Assembly: GCF_001704415.2 (NCBI RefSeq)
Contig: NW_017189517.1
Span: forward strand, 7,017,167 to 7,081,166
DNA from: Capra hircus
Lineage: Eukaryota; Chordata; Mammalia; Artiodactyla; Bovidae
DNA length: 64,000 bases
Reading direction: 5' to 3'
The notes beneath the pieces were generated by a model, which worked only from the letters and a program-made list of their open reading frames with translations, searched no databases and was not told the DNA's origin. A program made the position numbers and the translations under genes. Each line of letters begins with the position of its first letter. Within the stretch, counting starts at the first letter, position 1. Of this stretch, positions 12,836-25,351 are shown one piece after another.

Positions 12836-12929
12836 CAGGTATAATGTTTCATATAAGCATATCTGTGCTTGACGATTAGTCTGCTTTTGTATTCCCTCCC
12901 TCCCTTTCTCTTCACACTCTCTCTCATTT

Positions 12930-13270
12930 TGGCCCCACTGGTTGGCTTATGGGATCTTAGTTTCCCAACCAGGGGTCAAACCTCTCCCCTCAACCCCCAG
13001 CACGCAGTGGGAGGTGGGAGTCCTAACCACTGGTGCTCAGTCACTCAGTCGTGTCCGACTCTTTGTGACCCCGTGGACTGTAGCCCACCAGGCTCCTCTG
13101 TCCATGGAATTGTCCAGGCAAGAATACTGGAGTGTGTTACCACGCTCTCCTCCAGGGGAATCTTCCCAACCCTGGGATCAAACCTGTGTTTCTTACATCT
13201 CGTGCACTGAATGTGGATTCTTTACTGCTGAGCTACTGGGGGCACCCCACTGGACCACCAGGGAATTCAT
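12930..13270 (-). mobile_element. CHR-type SINE split by a Bov-tA
   Basis: Reverse CHR body at 12930-13032 and its last 24 bp at 13247-13270 (ccactggaccaccagggaat). The intervening Bov-tA duplicated ccactgg at its edges. Confidence 0.85.
13033..13246 (-). mobile_element. Bov-tA SINE nested in CHR SINE
   Basis: tgctcagtcactcagtcgtg to gctactgggggcacc. Its direction is the same as its host. Confidence 0.88.
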
Positions 13271-13299
13271 GCTTTTGTTCTCTTGATTATATTCACTTA

Positions 13300-13512
13300 A
13301 ATCAGTGATTGGCAAACTTTCGGTAAGGGATCAGATAGCAAACATTTTAGGCACTGTGGGTCCCATACCACCTCTGTTGCTGTTGCTGCTTCTCCTCCTC
13401 CTCTTTCTCCTGTTCCAACTATTTAATAACATAAAGACCATTCTTAAATCCCAGGGTGTAAAAAATAGACTGAGGATTAGATGTGGGCTGCAGGGCATAG
13501 TTTACTGACCTT
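13300..13512 (+). mobile_element. hAT-type (MER) DNA transposon remnant
   Basis: Starts cagtgattggcaaacttt, has the aaacattttaggcactgtggg motif, and ends catagtttactgacc, giving imperfect inverted ends. A pyrimidine-rich ctcctcctc stretch lies inside. Confidence 0.6.
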
Positions 13513-13764
13513 CATCTTAAATTGAATTTTCAGCCTCCTGTATCTACTGGTTTGGTTTCATAGAATCTCTCCATTTCTACCACATCCCACTGCACTCAGG
13601 GCCCAGGTTGTTTCTCACTCCAGTCTCTACTCTCATCTGGTTCTGCACCCTCCCCGCTTCCCATCTAATTTCCTTCTTTGTAATGCCAATCACACCCTGG
13701 CTACCAGTGCTTTACAAAACATATGCTTTGCAAAACCTCGCAAAGGTTTTGGTAAAGCATGACA

Positions 13765-13965
13765 AGTAAAAGTGAAAGTATTAGTTGCTCAGTCATGTCT
13801 GACTCTGTGTACTGTAGCCCACCAGGCTCCTCTGCCCAAGGGGTTCTCCATGCAAGAATAATGGAATGGGTTGCTATGCCCTCCTCCAGAGATTTTCTCG
13901 ACCTAGGGATCAAACTTCACTCTCCTGCACTGAAGGCAGATTCTTTACTATCTGAACCACTGGGG
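13765..13965 (-). mobile_element. Bov-tA SINE
   Basis: aagtgaaagtattagttgct to gaaccactggggg. An internal deletion has removed most of the tttgtgaccccatgg block. Confidence 0.85.
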
Positions 13966-14204
13966 GAAAAAGCAAAGGATTATGTTTAAAATTTGTTTTG
14001 AGAATTTGGTGAAACCTCTCAGATAATTGGAGACACTCAGGCAATGCTCCAGCAGAAAGCATCACTGCTGAACTAAAATGGTGCTGATCTAGTCCAACAG
14101 ATTGACTGCTCCAGAGACAGGGACTCCTCAACATATCTGTCCCATGAAACAATTTGCCAGGTTTCCTGAGCCCAGGTCCCTAATCATGGCAATGGCATGG
14201 ACTT

Positions 14205-15935
14205 CAGTTCAGTTCAGCTCAGTGGCTCAGTCATGTCTGACTCTTTGCAAATCCATGAACTGCAGCACACCAGGCTTCCCTGACCTTTACAACTTCCGGA
14301 GCTTGCTCAAACTCATGTCCATCGAGTCAGTGAAGTCATCCAACCATCTCATCCTCTGTCATCCCCTTCTCCTCCCACCTTCCGTCTTTCCTAGCATCAA
14401 GGTCTTTTCCAGTGAGTCAGTTCTTCACATCAGGTGGCCAAAGTATTGGAACTTCAGCTTCAGCATCAGTCCTTCAAATGAATATTCAGGACTGATTTCC
14501 TTTATGATTGACTGGTTTGATCTCCTTGCAGTCCAAGGGACTCTTAAGAGTCTTCTCCAACACCACAGTTCAAAAGCATCAATTTTTCAGTGCTCAGCTT
14601 TCTTTATGGTCCAACTCTCACATCCATACATGACTACTGGAAAAACCATAGCTTTGACTGGATGGACGTTTGTCGACAAAATGTCTCTGCTTTTTAATGT
14701 ACTGTCTAGGTTGGTCATAGCTTTCCTTCCAAGGAGCAAGAGTCTTTTAATTTCATGGCTGCAGTCACCATCTGCAGTGATTTTGGAGCCCAAGAAAATA
14801 CAGTCTGTCACTGTTTCCATTACTTCCCCATCTATTTGCCATGAAGTGATGGCACTGGATGCCATGATCTTCATTTTTCTGAATGTTGAGTTTTAACTCT
14901 GCTTTTTCACTCTCCTCTTTCACTTTGATCAAGAGGCTCTTTAGTTCCTCTTCGCTTTCTGCCATAAGGGTGGTGTCATCTGTATATCTGAGGTTGTTGA
15001 TGTTTCTCCTGGCAATCACGGTTTTACCTTGTGAATCATCCAGCTTTGTGTTTCGCATGATGTGCTCTGCATATAAGTTAAATAAGCAGGGGGACAATAT
15101 ACAGCCTTGACGTGCTCCTTTCCCAATTTTGAACCAGTCCATTGTTCCATGTCCAGTTTTAACTGTTGCTTCTTGACCTGCATACAGATTTCTCAGGAGG
15201 CAGGTAAGGTGGTCTGGTATTCCCATCTCTTTCAGAATTTTCCACAGTTTGCTGTGATTCACACAGTCAAAGGCTTTAGCATAGTCAATGAAGCAGAAGT
15301 AGATGTTTTTCTGGAATTATCTTGCTTTTTCTATGACCCAACAGATGTTGACAATTTGATCTCTGCTTCTTCTGCCTTTTCTAAATCCAGTTTGAACATC
15401 CAGAAATTCTCAGTTCACATACTGTTGAAGCCTAGCTTGGATAAATTTGAGCATTACTTTGCTAGCATGTGAGATGAGTGCAATTGTGTGGTAGTTTGAG
15501 AACTCTTTGGCATTGCCTTTCTTTGGGACTGGAATGAAAACTGACCTTTTCCAGTCCTATGGCCACTGCTGAATTTTCCAAATTTTCTGGCATATTGAGT
15601 GCAGCACTTTCACAGCATCATCTTTGAGGATTTGAAATAGCTCAGCTGGAATTTCATCACGTCCACTAGCTTTGTTCGTGTGATGCTTCCTAAAGCCCAC
15701 TTGACTTTGCCCCCCAGGATGTCTGGCTCTAGGTGAGTGATCACATCATCGTGGTTATCTAGGTCATGAAGATCTTTTTTGTATAGTTCTTCTGTGTATT
15801 CTTGCCACCTCTTAATATTTCTGCTTCTATTAAGTCCATACTGTTTCTCTTCTTTATTGTGCTCATCTTTGTATGAAATGTTCCCTTGGTATCTAATTTT
15901 CTTGAAGAGATCTCTAGTCTTTCCCATTCTGTTGT
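14205..15935 (-). mobile_element. Longest BovB LINE in window (3' 1.7 kb)
   Basis: The reverse strand reads from a GKTRDLFKKIR block (about 15925) through the reverse-transcriptase core to the 3' end at 14205. A 165-residue open stretch (15262 down to 14765) contains the GARQGCILSPCLFN block and the catalytic-box equivalent RYTDD, where other copies have RYADD. Frameshifts separate it from the upstream and C-terminal pieces. 5'-truncated compared with the roughly 3-kb family. Confidence 0.92.
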
Positions 15936-15961
15936 TTTTCTCTATTTCTTTGCTTTGATCA

Positions 15962-16210
15962 CATTCCTCAAGTACTTACTGAGCACCAATTATGTACTTG
16001 GTATTGTACTACAGACTATGGGCACAGCAAAAAGCCAGCATGGCCATGGTTGTGGTCTTCACAGAGCTTCCACAAAATAATAAGAGAGACAGACATGGAA
16101 GCATTTCTGTGTCATACTGCACGAACTGCATGCTGTTTGTGGGAGAACAGAGCAGGGCACCTGACTGAATATGGAGGTCATGGGAGGTGGTGCCCAGAGG
16201 AACTGACACC
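15962..16210 (+). repeat. L2-type LINE remnant
   Basis: tactgagcaccaattatgta, then a cagactatgggcacagcaaa segment, consistent with an L2 3'UTR. Confidence 0.55.
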
Positions 16211-18064
16211 TAATGCTATGTGGATCCCGGTAGTAGAGCCAATTCCAGCCTCAGGGACTCTAATCTTCTTAGCTGGTGGGTCTTGAGCTCCGCTTAGACC
16301 TTTGCTAACAGTAATCGTGCCTGCAGTCTTACCCCTTTGGATTGAGTGTCTGGTTTCAGTCCTATTTCCTAGGCTCCATTCTCCAGAAACAATCTAAACA
16401 GGCCCCTGGCCACAGCTCACACCTAGAACACTGACCCTAACCTCATCCTGAAGGTCTGGTTCTTCCAGGTAAAGCATTTTTTTTGCTGAAGTGATGACAA
16501 TTGAGCAGCCAATTGGCAAGAACGGTGATGATCAGCTTTATCAGCTTTCATATATTAACGCTGATAGGAGCAATTACTCTTTTCAGACATCACACATTTG
16601 CTTTTTCCAGAATGATGGGTTGGTCATGAAGGCGGAAAGAATAGAATATCCAATGTTAAATGGGTATTTGCTATTAATACTCAACATTTTGAGTTTAAAC
16701 TCTGACTCCTCAAGAAAATTGGTCCGAGAAGGTCCTCTTACTCTTCATTAACTACCAAATAAATAAAAGGACCTCCTCCTTTTATTCCCACCCCCCTTGC
16801 TCAGGGGCTTCTTGGGAGGTATGTTGGCCCATTCATATGTTAATTCTGTAGAGCCCTCAGTCCTTTCACAGAGGCCCTGTACAATGAGAGGGGAGTCTGC
16901 ATATTTCAAAAGAGCAGCATATGCTCCTAAAGGTGAACGCGCAATATCGCTCTGCAGGGGAAATACAGTGCATTATTCTTTGCCCCTTTGCTGAGAGAGT
17001 TTACAAGCAACATTTGGAAATGGATGGCATTTTTCTATATAGAGATCGAGTTTGACAATTAACCATCATTTTTTTTTTAATTGAAAGGTTCAGGTCTTCT
17101 AAATTACTCTCCTTTTAAAACATGTAAATAAATAAGAGAAATGAAAATTGCAATTCCTGGAAAAGCCCCAGAAGTGCCTTCCCCTGAAGCTGTTTAACTG
17201 TTCTTTTGAAAAAGAATTCTCCTCAGAAAAAATTCTGAGCTGGTGGGGAAGTGGACAGTGGGTATAACTTAATATGAAAAATCTCTCTCTCGTTCTCTTA
17301 TTTTCATTGTTAAATGTAATGTGTCCTATCACAGGAGTGCTTGATGTTTAGGGGATAATTTCAGATATGCAAATGATTCATTAGTCGAGGATTTGATAAT
17401 CATATTTCAGAAAAAAACTTCTGATGGACATTAATTGCTTCTTCTAGAATGATATTCTAGTGCACAGTAATGACAAACACTGTGTATTAATTTCACATGT
17501 ATTAGAAATAATGATTAGAGTAAAAACTATTTGATGTAATGACCATTAGTTCAGAGCTGTTGAACGATACTTCATGGCTTAAGATGAATAATAATGGCCC
17601 ATTTTTCATCAGACAGATGTTCCATCTTATTGTGTAAAGAAGTTACGTCATTGAAACAGAAAATGTAAAAGAATTAGAATATACCGTATCACTAAGCTTG
17701 GTTAGCAAAATTGAACAATTAATATCTGAAATCATTACCATTTGCTATACACTATGAGCTGTTTTTATCACGTTTTCTATGGGATCAGTTTTGAAGAATG
17801 TTTCACAAAGAAAATTTTTAAAAAATTAGAGTAGAAATCCATAATAACATGATTCAGGGTTATATGGACTTACGAAATGATGCAGTGTCAAGCCACAGTT
17901 TTGTAAAAATAAAAAAAAAAATTAAATTTGAAAAGTAACTGTGGATCTCCTGGGTGGTTTGCTGGGTGGCTGGGAGATAGGAGTGCAAAGGAGATTATTT
18001 ATTTTAAACTTACTTTTCACTGTTTGTATTTTTTTTTAACTTTTTGCATATTGTATACCATATG
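16211..18064. other. Repeat-free block, candidate conserved non-coding DNA
   Basis: 1.85 kb without a recognisable repeat or coding frame. It contains a perfect octamer ATGCAAAT at 17367-17374 next to TGATTCATTAG, a gcatatttcaaaagagcagc stretch near 16898, and AATTAACC motifs near 17057. No gene is proposed. Confidence 0.45.
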
Positions 18065-18071
18065 CATATGT

Positions 18072-18273
18072 TGTTGTTAAGTCGCTAAGTCATGTCTGAC
18101 TCTGTGACCCCACGGGCTGTAGGCCACCAGGCCCCTCTGTCCATGGAATTTTCCAGGCAAGAATACTAGAGTGGTTGCCATTTGCTTCTCCAGAGGATCT
18201 TCCCAACCGAGGGATCCAACCTGTGTCTCTTGCATTGGCAAGTGGGTTCTTTATCACTGGGCCTCCTGGGAAA
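18072..18273 (-). mobile_element. Bov-tA SINE, catatgt TSD
   Basis: tgttgttaagtcgctaagtc to ggcctcctgggaa. catatgt lies at 18065-18071 and 18274-18280. Confidence 0.9.
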
Positions 18274-18333
18274 CATATGTGTGTGTTACCTATTGGTAAA
18301 TAATTTTATTATAAATAACAGTAGCAACTCATT

Positions 18334-18600
18334 CGGAGAAGGCAGTGGCAGCCCACTCCGGTACTCTTGCCTGGAGAATCCCGTGGGCGGAGGAGCCTGG
18401 TGGGCTGCCGTCCATGGGGTCTCTATGAGTCGGACACGACTGAGTGACTTCACTTTCACTTTCATGCATTGGAGAAGGAAATGGCAACCCACTCCAGTGT
18501 TCTTGCCTAGAGAATCCCAGGGATGGGGGAGCCTGGTGGGCTGCCATCTACAGGGTTGCACAGAGTCAGACACAACTGAAGCAACTTAGCAGCAGCAGCA
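18334..18600 (+). mobile_element. Bov-A2 dimeric SINE with 10-bp TSD
   Basis: Two BovA monomers in tandem (each starts ggagaaggcagtgg / ggagaaggaaatgg), ending in an AGC-rich tail. gcaactcatt is exactly duplicated (18324-18333, 18601-18610). Confidence 0.95.
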
Positions 18601-18656
18601 GCAACTCATTACCATATTTTAAAGTGGAGAGGTAGCCTCTAAAGAGTTAGAATCAG

Positions 18657-18683
18657 ATACACACACACACATACACACACACC
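18657..18683. repeat. CA microsatellite
   Basis: Interrupted (CA)n run of about 27 bp. Confidence 0.85.
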
Positions 18684-18714
18684 TACCCTACACGTTATAA
18701 ACATATAGGTTCAT

Positions 18715-18880
18715 CTTCCAATTCTGCCTCTTTCTAGTTAACAAGCCATGAGCAAATTGCTTACCTTTTCTGAACTAAGAGAAGCTGCCTCATGGGCTTG
18801 ATAGGAGGACAGAAATAGGTTTCAGCATGACTGCTAATGTATGGTATGTGCTCAATAAACATTGCTGAGCATTACTAGTT
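18715..18880 (+). repeat. MIR SINE
   Basis: gagcaaattgcttacctttt, then tatggtatgtgctcaataaa. Confidence 0.7.
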
Positions 18881-20444
18881 TACATCCTACTAAAACAGTC
18901 TTATATACAATTGTCCCTAACATCTGTCACTCTTCTTTTCACAGTACCTGTGCTAGAATCATGGCTTCTTTGTGGTAAAATTTTTAAAAGTTAGTATTTA
19001 TGTGTGCTTGCTTTTTTTTAGTTACAGCCAGTTAAACAGATTCATTCCTCTCTTCTTCCCTCCCTCTCGTTCTTCTTTCTTCCCCATCACAAGCTTTTCC
19101 CGCTTCTTTACTAAGTGCCAGCCACCGTGTAAGTGCAGAGTGTAGACAAAACCTTAGAAATCATTGATTCTAAATTTTTCTAGTGATGCAAGAATTCTTT
19201 CTGCCATCTATTACATAAGTGACTCAGCTAGTGCTGTAACCCTTCTAGCAACAGGGACCTTGCTGCTTCCTGAAAGATTCTTTTCCTTTTCGAACAATTC
19301 TAACTTGTTAGAATGTTCCTTTTTTCATGTTGAACTAGGAATCCGTGTCCCTGTAGCTTCCATAGTTAGGAAGACCCCTGTCATACTCCTAACTCTTTTC
19401 TCATTTGGAAAACTTTACTGCTAATTAGTTGCAAAGCCAGAATTAGAATCTAGATCCCCTGACTCCTGCTCCAGTGCTCTTTAGAGGTCCTTTTACATAG
19501 AAATCTCTTTCAACCAAGTTGGCTGCCTTATATCTTGTTGAACTCCCTGACCTTGTCAAGAAGACTGACTGTACTGAGGACTTCATTTTGAGTACAAAGG
19601 AGAAACTCCTTAGAGCACTTCCTAGGCAGGACCTACTGCGTCCTAGTTCGTGTTCCTGCAATCCAGTGGTCATCCTAGTGTCATCCACTGTACTGAGGAC
19701 AAGAAACTGTGAGAGCAAACCTCCATGTGTTTCCTAGATGTGCTGGTCAAAAAGTGCGTCCTCTCAGTTATTCTCAGCAAGGCATCTAAACAAGACAAAT
19801 CTCCTTGATATTCTATTCAGTTTTTTCAGTGAGTCTCAAAATTTACCACAAAGTTATTTTTTCAGTGCTGCCAATGTCCTATGGGAACAAAATACTTTAC
19901 GCAGTCACTTTGTCACCTTGACCCTTAATTGTCAATGAATGCAGACAGAGAACAGGAGCTCTTAAGATGCATTGTAGGAATGTGTAACTTCTGAAACAGG
20001 CGTCAGTGTCAGAGTCCAGAAAATCTTTGACAAGGTCGAATGTAAGATAGTCAGATCAGTAATTCTTACTCCTTGACCTGCTGGTTAGTGGGTGAGCTGG
20101 GTGAGTGATCCGGAGCAAATTGGGAGCAGGTGTCTTTCAGTGCAGCTGCCACTGGGACGGGTCCTTGTTTGGCCAGGAGGGGGCAGCAGAGAGTTAGCTT
20201 GTCCATGAGCCGGGCGAACCCAGAGTTGGGGCGAGTACCAGGAAGACCTCTGAGCTGAAGGGTGTGGGATTGTCTGCCAAAACCGTAGAAGAGATGCTGA
20301 GAGAGTAAGAGGTCTATTGATGGGGTTGCCATGTCGGGGAGGAGATAATCACAGAGGAGGAACCTTTGTGAGGTGCTTTGTGAGAGCACCCAGGTTGGTG
20401 GAACACCTATGAACCTGGTTGGAGCCAAACAAACCTTGGCATTG
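18881..20444. other. No gene recognised; one candidate CTCF site
   Basis: Mostly single-copy. 19428-19490 resembles a reverse MIR. A CTCF-like motif ggccaggagggggcagca lies at 20171-20188. A 143-codon ATG-started frame on the minus strand (20497 to 20066) has no recognisable homology and starts inside a MIR, so it is not called as a gene. Confidence 0.45.
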
Positions 20445-20560
20445 AAATGAGGCTTTGACTTGGGAAGGGTGACATCTCTGAGCCTTGGTCTCCTCATGCA
20501 TAAAAGGGGGGGTAATAATAATGCTTACCTCATAGCATTATTATAAGACAATTCTGGTGT
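20445..20560 (+). repeat. MIR fragment
   Basis: gagccttggtctcctcatgc, ggtaataataatgcttacct. Confidence 0.7.
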
Positions 20561-21484
20561 ATACTGAACAATTAAAATTATATAATAATAACTTTCTGTT
20601 GCTCCTCAAAAGACAACACTTGGTGAAATGAGGATTTAAGGAGCCACTTTCTAGAACCTTCTGAACAGGAAGGCGAAAGGTTTTCTCTGCTCCCCTTTGA
20701 AACGTCACATTTGGGCAATAGAATCGTACTACTAAGTTGTCTCTATTCCTGATGTTTTCCAGATCATTTTAAAGTCTGAAGATAAATTTTCCCCAGTCAC
20801 CATAAAACATGTAAATGTTTGCATAGCCCCAAATATCTGTGTCCAAACACTGTCTCCCAGATTGTCATTTACACCTGGAATTGGCACAAGAACTCCTATG
20901 AACTTTGGATCAAAATGTGCAGTTTTGAAAATAGGCTTAGCCTTCTTTGGGGGGAGCTCAGCTGGGGTGGGGATTCAGGGTGGGGGAAATACTTTGGAGT
21001 AACCCCTGAGATAAGATCACAGCAGGGGTGTCCCTGAGTTTGTTTTGTTTTTCACTCTGAGTTTTTAAAGCACACCACTGGAGACCATTTTTTTGGTTCT
21101 TGGATTTTTTTCCTGCGTCCTCATTTCAGAGTGAAAATGCTCCTGACTTAGATAATGCTATCAAAAGAGTACACACAGGAGCTGACACCTTGGACACAGT
21201 GGTGAAGGAGCAGGTTATAGAAGGTAGGAAGAAAAAAAATGAAAGAGGGAAGCTGGGATCATGGAAGTGAACATGACTGGAACACTGGTCCTCTTCAGGG
21301 CTGGCCTCAATCCAGAATGTTGTATGCATATTCACTAACTTTCTTTTCAATGTTTCCAAGTTACAAAAAAAAAGAAAAAGTTAAGAATGCTTACCCCTGC
21401 TTGAGTAAGAAGTTACAGAAGAACCTTGATAGAAGAATAAAAATAGTGGCCAGTCTAGAGTTAGAGAAGCCTTGAGGAAGAGAC
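20561..21484. other. No gene recognised
   Basis: Single-copy-looking DNA; no repeat family or coding frame identified. Confidence 0.4.
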
Positions 21485-21590
21485 CTAAAGAGGAGCTTGG
21501 GATCTTAATTCCATGACCACAGACTGAACTTTGGCCCTCTGCACTGAAAGTTTGGAGTCCTAGCCACTGGACCACCAAGGAAGTCCCACA
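21485..21590 (-). mobile_element. CHR-type SINE fragment
   Basis: Reverse head: gatcttaattccatgaccac, ccactggaccaccaaggaag. Confidence 0.75.
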
Positions 21591-21924
21591 AATATGGAAT
21601 TTAGATTCAGTACTTTTTGGCAGTCCATAGTTCTCCACTTGTGTTCTTCATAAGAAGTAAGCTTCAAAGGGGTCCTGGGGCACTAAATTACAGAAAGTGC
21701 TGAGTTAAACTGAATCCTTCCGGACCCCTTCTGAAGGGCCAAACTCCTCCAGCTCTCTATGTTAGGGTTCAAAGTTTATTCTCATTATTTCCCTCCTGCT
21801 TCCAGCAATCTTTTCAGACATTTTTTTTTCCTCAATTGTCTCCTCATGAAAATTTAATATTACAGATATACTGCATATCTTTTATGGACTGTATGTATAT
21901 CTGTGCCTTATACATAAAGTGGAA

Positions 21925-22144
21925 CTTCCCAGGTGGTGCTAGTGGTAAAGAGCCTGCCTCCCAACTCAGGAGATGCAAGAGATATGGGTTCGATCCCTGG
22001 TTTGGGAAGATCCCTTGGAGAAGGGAACGACAACCCACTCCAGTATTCTTGCCCGGAGAATCCCATGGACAGAGGAGCCTGGCGGGCTACAGTCCACGGG
22101 GCCCCAAAGAGTCGCACATAATTGAAGCGACTGAGAACACAGGC
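21925..22144 (+). mobile_element. Bov-tA SINE with 15-bp TSD
   Basis: cttcccaggtggtgctagtg to gaagcgactgagaacacaggc. Flanked by atacataaagtggaa (21910-21924) and atacatagagtggaa (22145-22159), one mismatch. Confidence 0.93.
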
Positions 22145-22439
22145 ATACATAGAGTGGAAATTTTTTTCAATCATCCAAGAACCAATGTTCTCCTCTCTTT
22201 GGGGATAATGTCGCCTTGTTGTCAATGCATGCTGCATGTGGGTGAACACTGAACCCTAAGAGGAGAGGGTAAGTGAGGACTCTCACCCTTATTTGACCCT
22301 GTGGAGGCAAAACTTTCAGGCTCACTTCAGTGAAGTAATGCACATTTGCAACAGTGCTTCGAGCTAATAATAGCTATGATAACATCCCCAGATAATGATT
22401 TCATGATGGATGCTGGGGAGAAAGGACAATTGATTCAGT

Positions 22440-22600
22440 CTCAGTCTCAGGGGCTTAAAAAAATATGAACGTGTGGGTCCCACTCCTGGAGATTTAGACT
22501 ATACTGGTCTGAGTGCTAGAGATTTTTAAAGCTCCTCGGGTATTTCAGTGTGCCAGCAAAGCTAAGAAGTGCTAACTTCCAAGACTTTAATGTGAATAAA
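22440..22600 (+). mobile_element. MER5A-like hAT transposon remnant
   Basis: gtgggtcccactcctggaga, then gtctgagtgctagagatttt and agtgtgccagcaaagctaag follow MER5A order. Confidence 0.55.
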
Positions 22601-22609
22601 AATAACTTT

Positions 22610-23960
22610 AAAATCTTTTTTAGACCTTTGTTGATATAGAATTGACATATGATATTATGTAAGGAAAAACATCTATTTCTGCTTTATTGACTATGCCAAA
22701 GCCTTTGACTGTGTGGATCACAATAAACTGTGGAAAATTCTGAAAGAGATGGGACTACCAGACCACCTGACCTGTCTCTTGAGAAACCTGTATACAGGTC
22801 AGGAAGCAACAGTTAGAACTGGACATGGAACAATAGACTGGTTCCAAATAGGAAAAGGAGTACATCAAGGCTGTATATTATCACCCTGCTTATTGAACTT
22901 ACATGCAAAGTACATCATGAGAAACGCTGGGCTGGAAGAAGCACAAGTTGGAATCAAGATTGCCAGGAGAAATATCAATAACCTCAGATATGCAGATGAC
23001 ACCACCCTTATGGCAGAAAGTGAAGAGGAACTAAAAAGCCTCTTGATGAAAGTGAAAGAGGAGAGTGGAAAAGTTGGCTTAAAGCTCAACACTCAAAAAA
23101 CGAAGATCATGGCATCAGGTCCCATCACTTCATGGGAAATAGATGGGGAAACAGTGGAAAGAGTGTCAGACTTTATTTTGGGGGGCTCCAAAATCACTTC
23201 AGATGGTGATTGCAGCCATGAAATTAAAAGACGCTTACTCCTTGGAAGAAAGGTTATGACCAACCTAGACAGCATATTGAAAAGCAGAGACATTTCTTTG
23301 CCAACAAAGGCCCATCTAGTCAAGGCTATGGTTTTTCCAGTAGTCATGTATGGATGCAAGAGTTGGTCTGTGAAGAAAGCTGAGTGCTGAAGAATTGATG
23401 CTTTTAAACTGTGTTGTTGGAGAAGACTCTTGAGACTCCCTTGGACTACAAGGAGATCCAACGAGTCCATTCTGAAGGAGATCAGTCTTGGGTGTTCTTT
23501 GAAAGGACTGATGCTAAAGCTGAAACTCCAATACTTTGACCACCTCATGCGAAGAGTTGACTCATTGGAAAAGACTCTGATGCTGGGAGGGATTGGGGGC
23601 AGGAGGAGAAGGGGATGACAGAGGATGAGATGGCTGGATGACATCACTGACTCGATGGACGTGAGTCTGAGTGAACTCCGGGAGTTGGTGATGGACAGGG
23701 AGGCCTGGTGTGCTGCGATTCATGGGGTCGCAATGAGTCGGACACGACTGAGTGACTGAACTGAACTGGAGGTGTACATATATATATGTATATATTGTGA
23801 AATGATTACCAAGCTTGGTAAAGACATCCGTCACCTCACAGAGTTACTTTTTTTTTTTCTCTTGTCTTTCTGTATCTGGCTTATTTCACTTAGTATAATG
23901 CCCTCGGCACATCTAACTTGTCACAAAAGGCAGGATTTCCTTCTTTTTTAATGACTGTAT
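22610..23960 (-). mobile_element. L1M 3' end split by BovB
   Basis: 22610-22664 and 23769-23960 join into one reverse L1 3' end (gacatatgatattatgtaag, then gtgaaatgattaccaagctt and cttatttcacttagtataat). Confidence 0.75.
22665..23768 (+). mobile_element. BovB LINE, 1.1-kb 3' copy with 225-codon frame
   Basis: Starts within the reverse-transcriptase domain (CFIDYAKAFD region). ATG 22713 opens a 225-codon stretch with QGCILSPC and the RYADD catalytic box, ending at a TGA in place of a Trp/Arg codon at 23388-23390. A second open stretch (23430-23618) carries the C-terminal part up to the recurrent TGA. Ends gactgaactgaactgg. Confidence 0.93.
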
Positions 23961-24480
23961 ACGCACACAGAGAGATCAGAAACTGTTGATGCGCCGTTGA
24001 CACAAAGACCACAAAGGAACATCCAAAGAATGTGAGAAAATCAAAATCGCATGTTGTTGTGGAAGACAAGGGAAGAAAATTTTTAGAAAGAGAACATGGT
24101 CAGTCACATTTAATGATGCTGAAAAGAAGGGTAATTGAAGGCTTGGAAGTTTCCATCAGCCTTAGCAACAAAAAGATCACTGGTGAAAGTGGTTTCTTGG
24201 TGGTGGTTGGTGGTGTGGGCAGAGACAAGACTGTGGTTGGTGGAGAAGTGGGTATTAATGACAAGCTGTGGGAAATGCTTTAAAAGAGATTTGTCAGTGA
24301 AGGTCAAGAGAGACAGGGCAGTGGTCTGGCAAAGAGATATGTGACCAAAGAACAATATTTTTAAAAGATGTGTGCATGTTTAAATGCTGATGGGAAGAAG
24401 CTGATAGAGAGGAAGAGTTTTAGACAGAAGAGAGGGCAGTCAATTGAGAAGATGCCAGAAAAAGCAGGAGGGAAAGATGG
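23961..24480. other. No gene recognised
   Basis: GT-rich single-copy-looking DNA (gtggtggttggtggtgtggg, 24200-24219). The short frames have no identifiable product. Confidence 0.4.
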
Positions 24481-24700
24481 AGCTTCCCCAGTGGCTCAGT
24501 GGTAAAGAACCCGCCTTACAGGATAGACGGGTTTGATCGCTGGGTCAGGAAGCTCCCCTGGATTCCCCCTGGAGGAGGGCATGGCAATCCACTCCAGTAT
24601 TCTTCCCTGAAGAATCTCATGGACAGAGGAGCCTGGCGGGCTACAGTCCATGGAGTCACAAAGAGTTGGACAAGACTGAGCAAATAGACAACAACAACAA
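24481..24700 (+). mobile_element. Bov-tA SINE with AAC-rich tail
   Basis: agcttccccagtggctcagt to caagactgagcaaatagac, followed by acaacaacaac. Confidence 0.9.
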
Positions 24701-25341
24701 GAAGAACAAAAAGTAGATCTTAACAGGAAGATGACCACTCATCCTAATGTAGGAATAAGATGCAGCCAAGATTACAAATGTGGTGGTAGAGATCTGAAGA
24801 GAGCTGTGGCTGATGATTTCTATTTCCCATGAGAAGAGAGATAAAAGTTATTACATGAGAGTGGAAGTAGAGGCAAGTATTATGATCAATGGTTTGCGGA
24901 AAGTGGAAGAGATTTGAACTCGTTATTGTTCAGAGTGGGCAATCAGTGAATATCTGGACTAGGTTTAAAGGACCACTGGAGATGAATAATTATGAATCTA
25001 CAATGCAATGAATTTACCTTGCTGCATTACCTTTTTGGGTAGTTGCTCAGCCAAACCAGGAAAGGTGTAAAAATAGTAGATAATTTTATTGAATCCACTC
25101 AAGTTTGGAAATTTCCTAGATAGTAAGTGGGTGAGGTGAGTGAACTTTCCCCACACCCTTCTTCCAGGCACAAAATGTAAGGACGTGCTCATTCTCACAT
25201 CATGGAAGTATAGGATTGGCACCTGACAGTGAGTGGCCCCTCATGTTTTGGGGGTGGGGAAGTAGAGGCAGGGGAGAGTCTTACCTTACTGTAGGCCAGG
25301 CCCTGCACAAATAAGTTTGGTATATTTGCAGTATGGTCCTG
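24701..25341. other. No gene recognised
   Basis: Single-copy-looking, possibly containing very old L2-like sequence; nothing firm. Confidence 0.35.
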
Positions 25342-25351
25342 AAGAATATTG

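Noticed and set aside
14102..14896. 264-codon + strand frame
   Set aside because: It starts with TTG and lies antisense to the BovB at 14205-15935. The same antisense frame is open in other BovB copies (10572-10985, 23647-23093, 35494-34940), so it reflects BovB codon composition.
20066..20497. 143-codon minus-strand frame with an ATG start
   Set aside because: It starts inside a MIR, has no recognisable domain, no CpG island, no splice or poly(A) context. Judged a chance frame.
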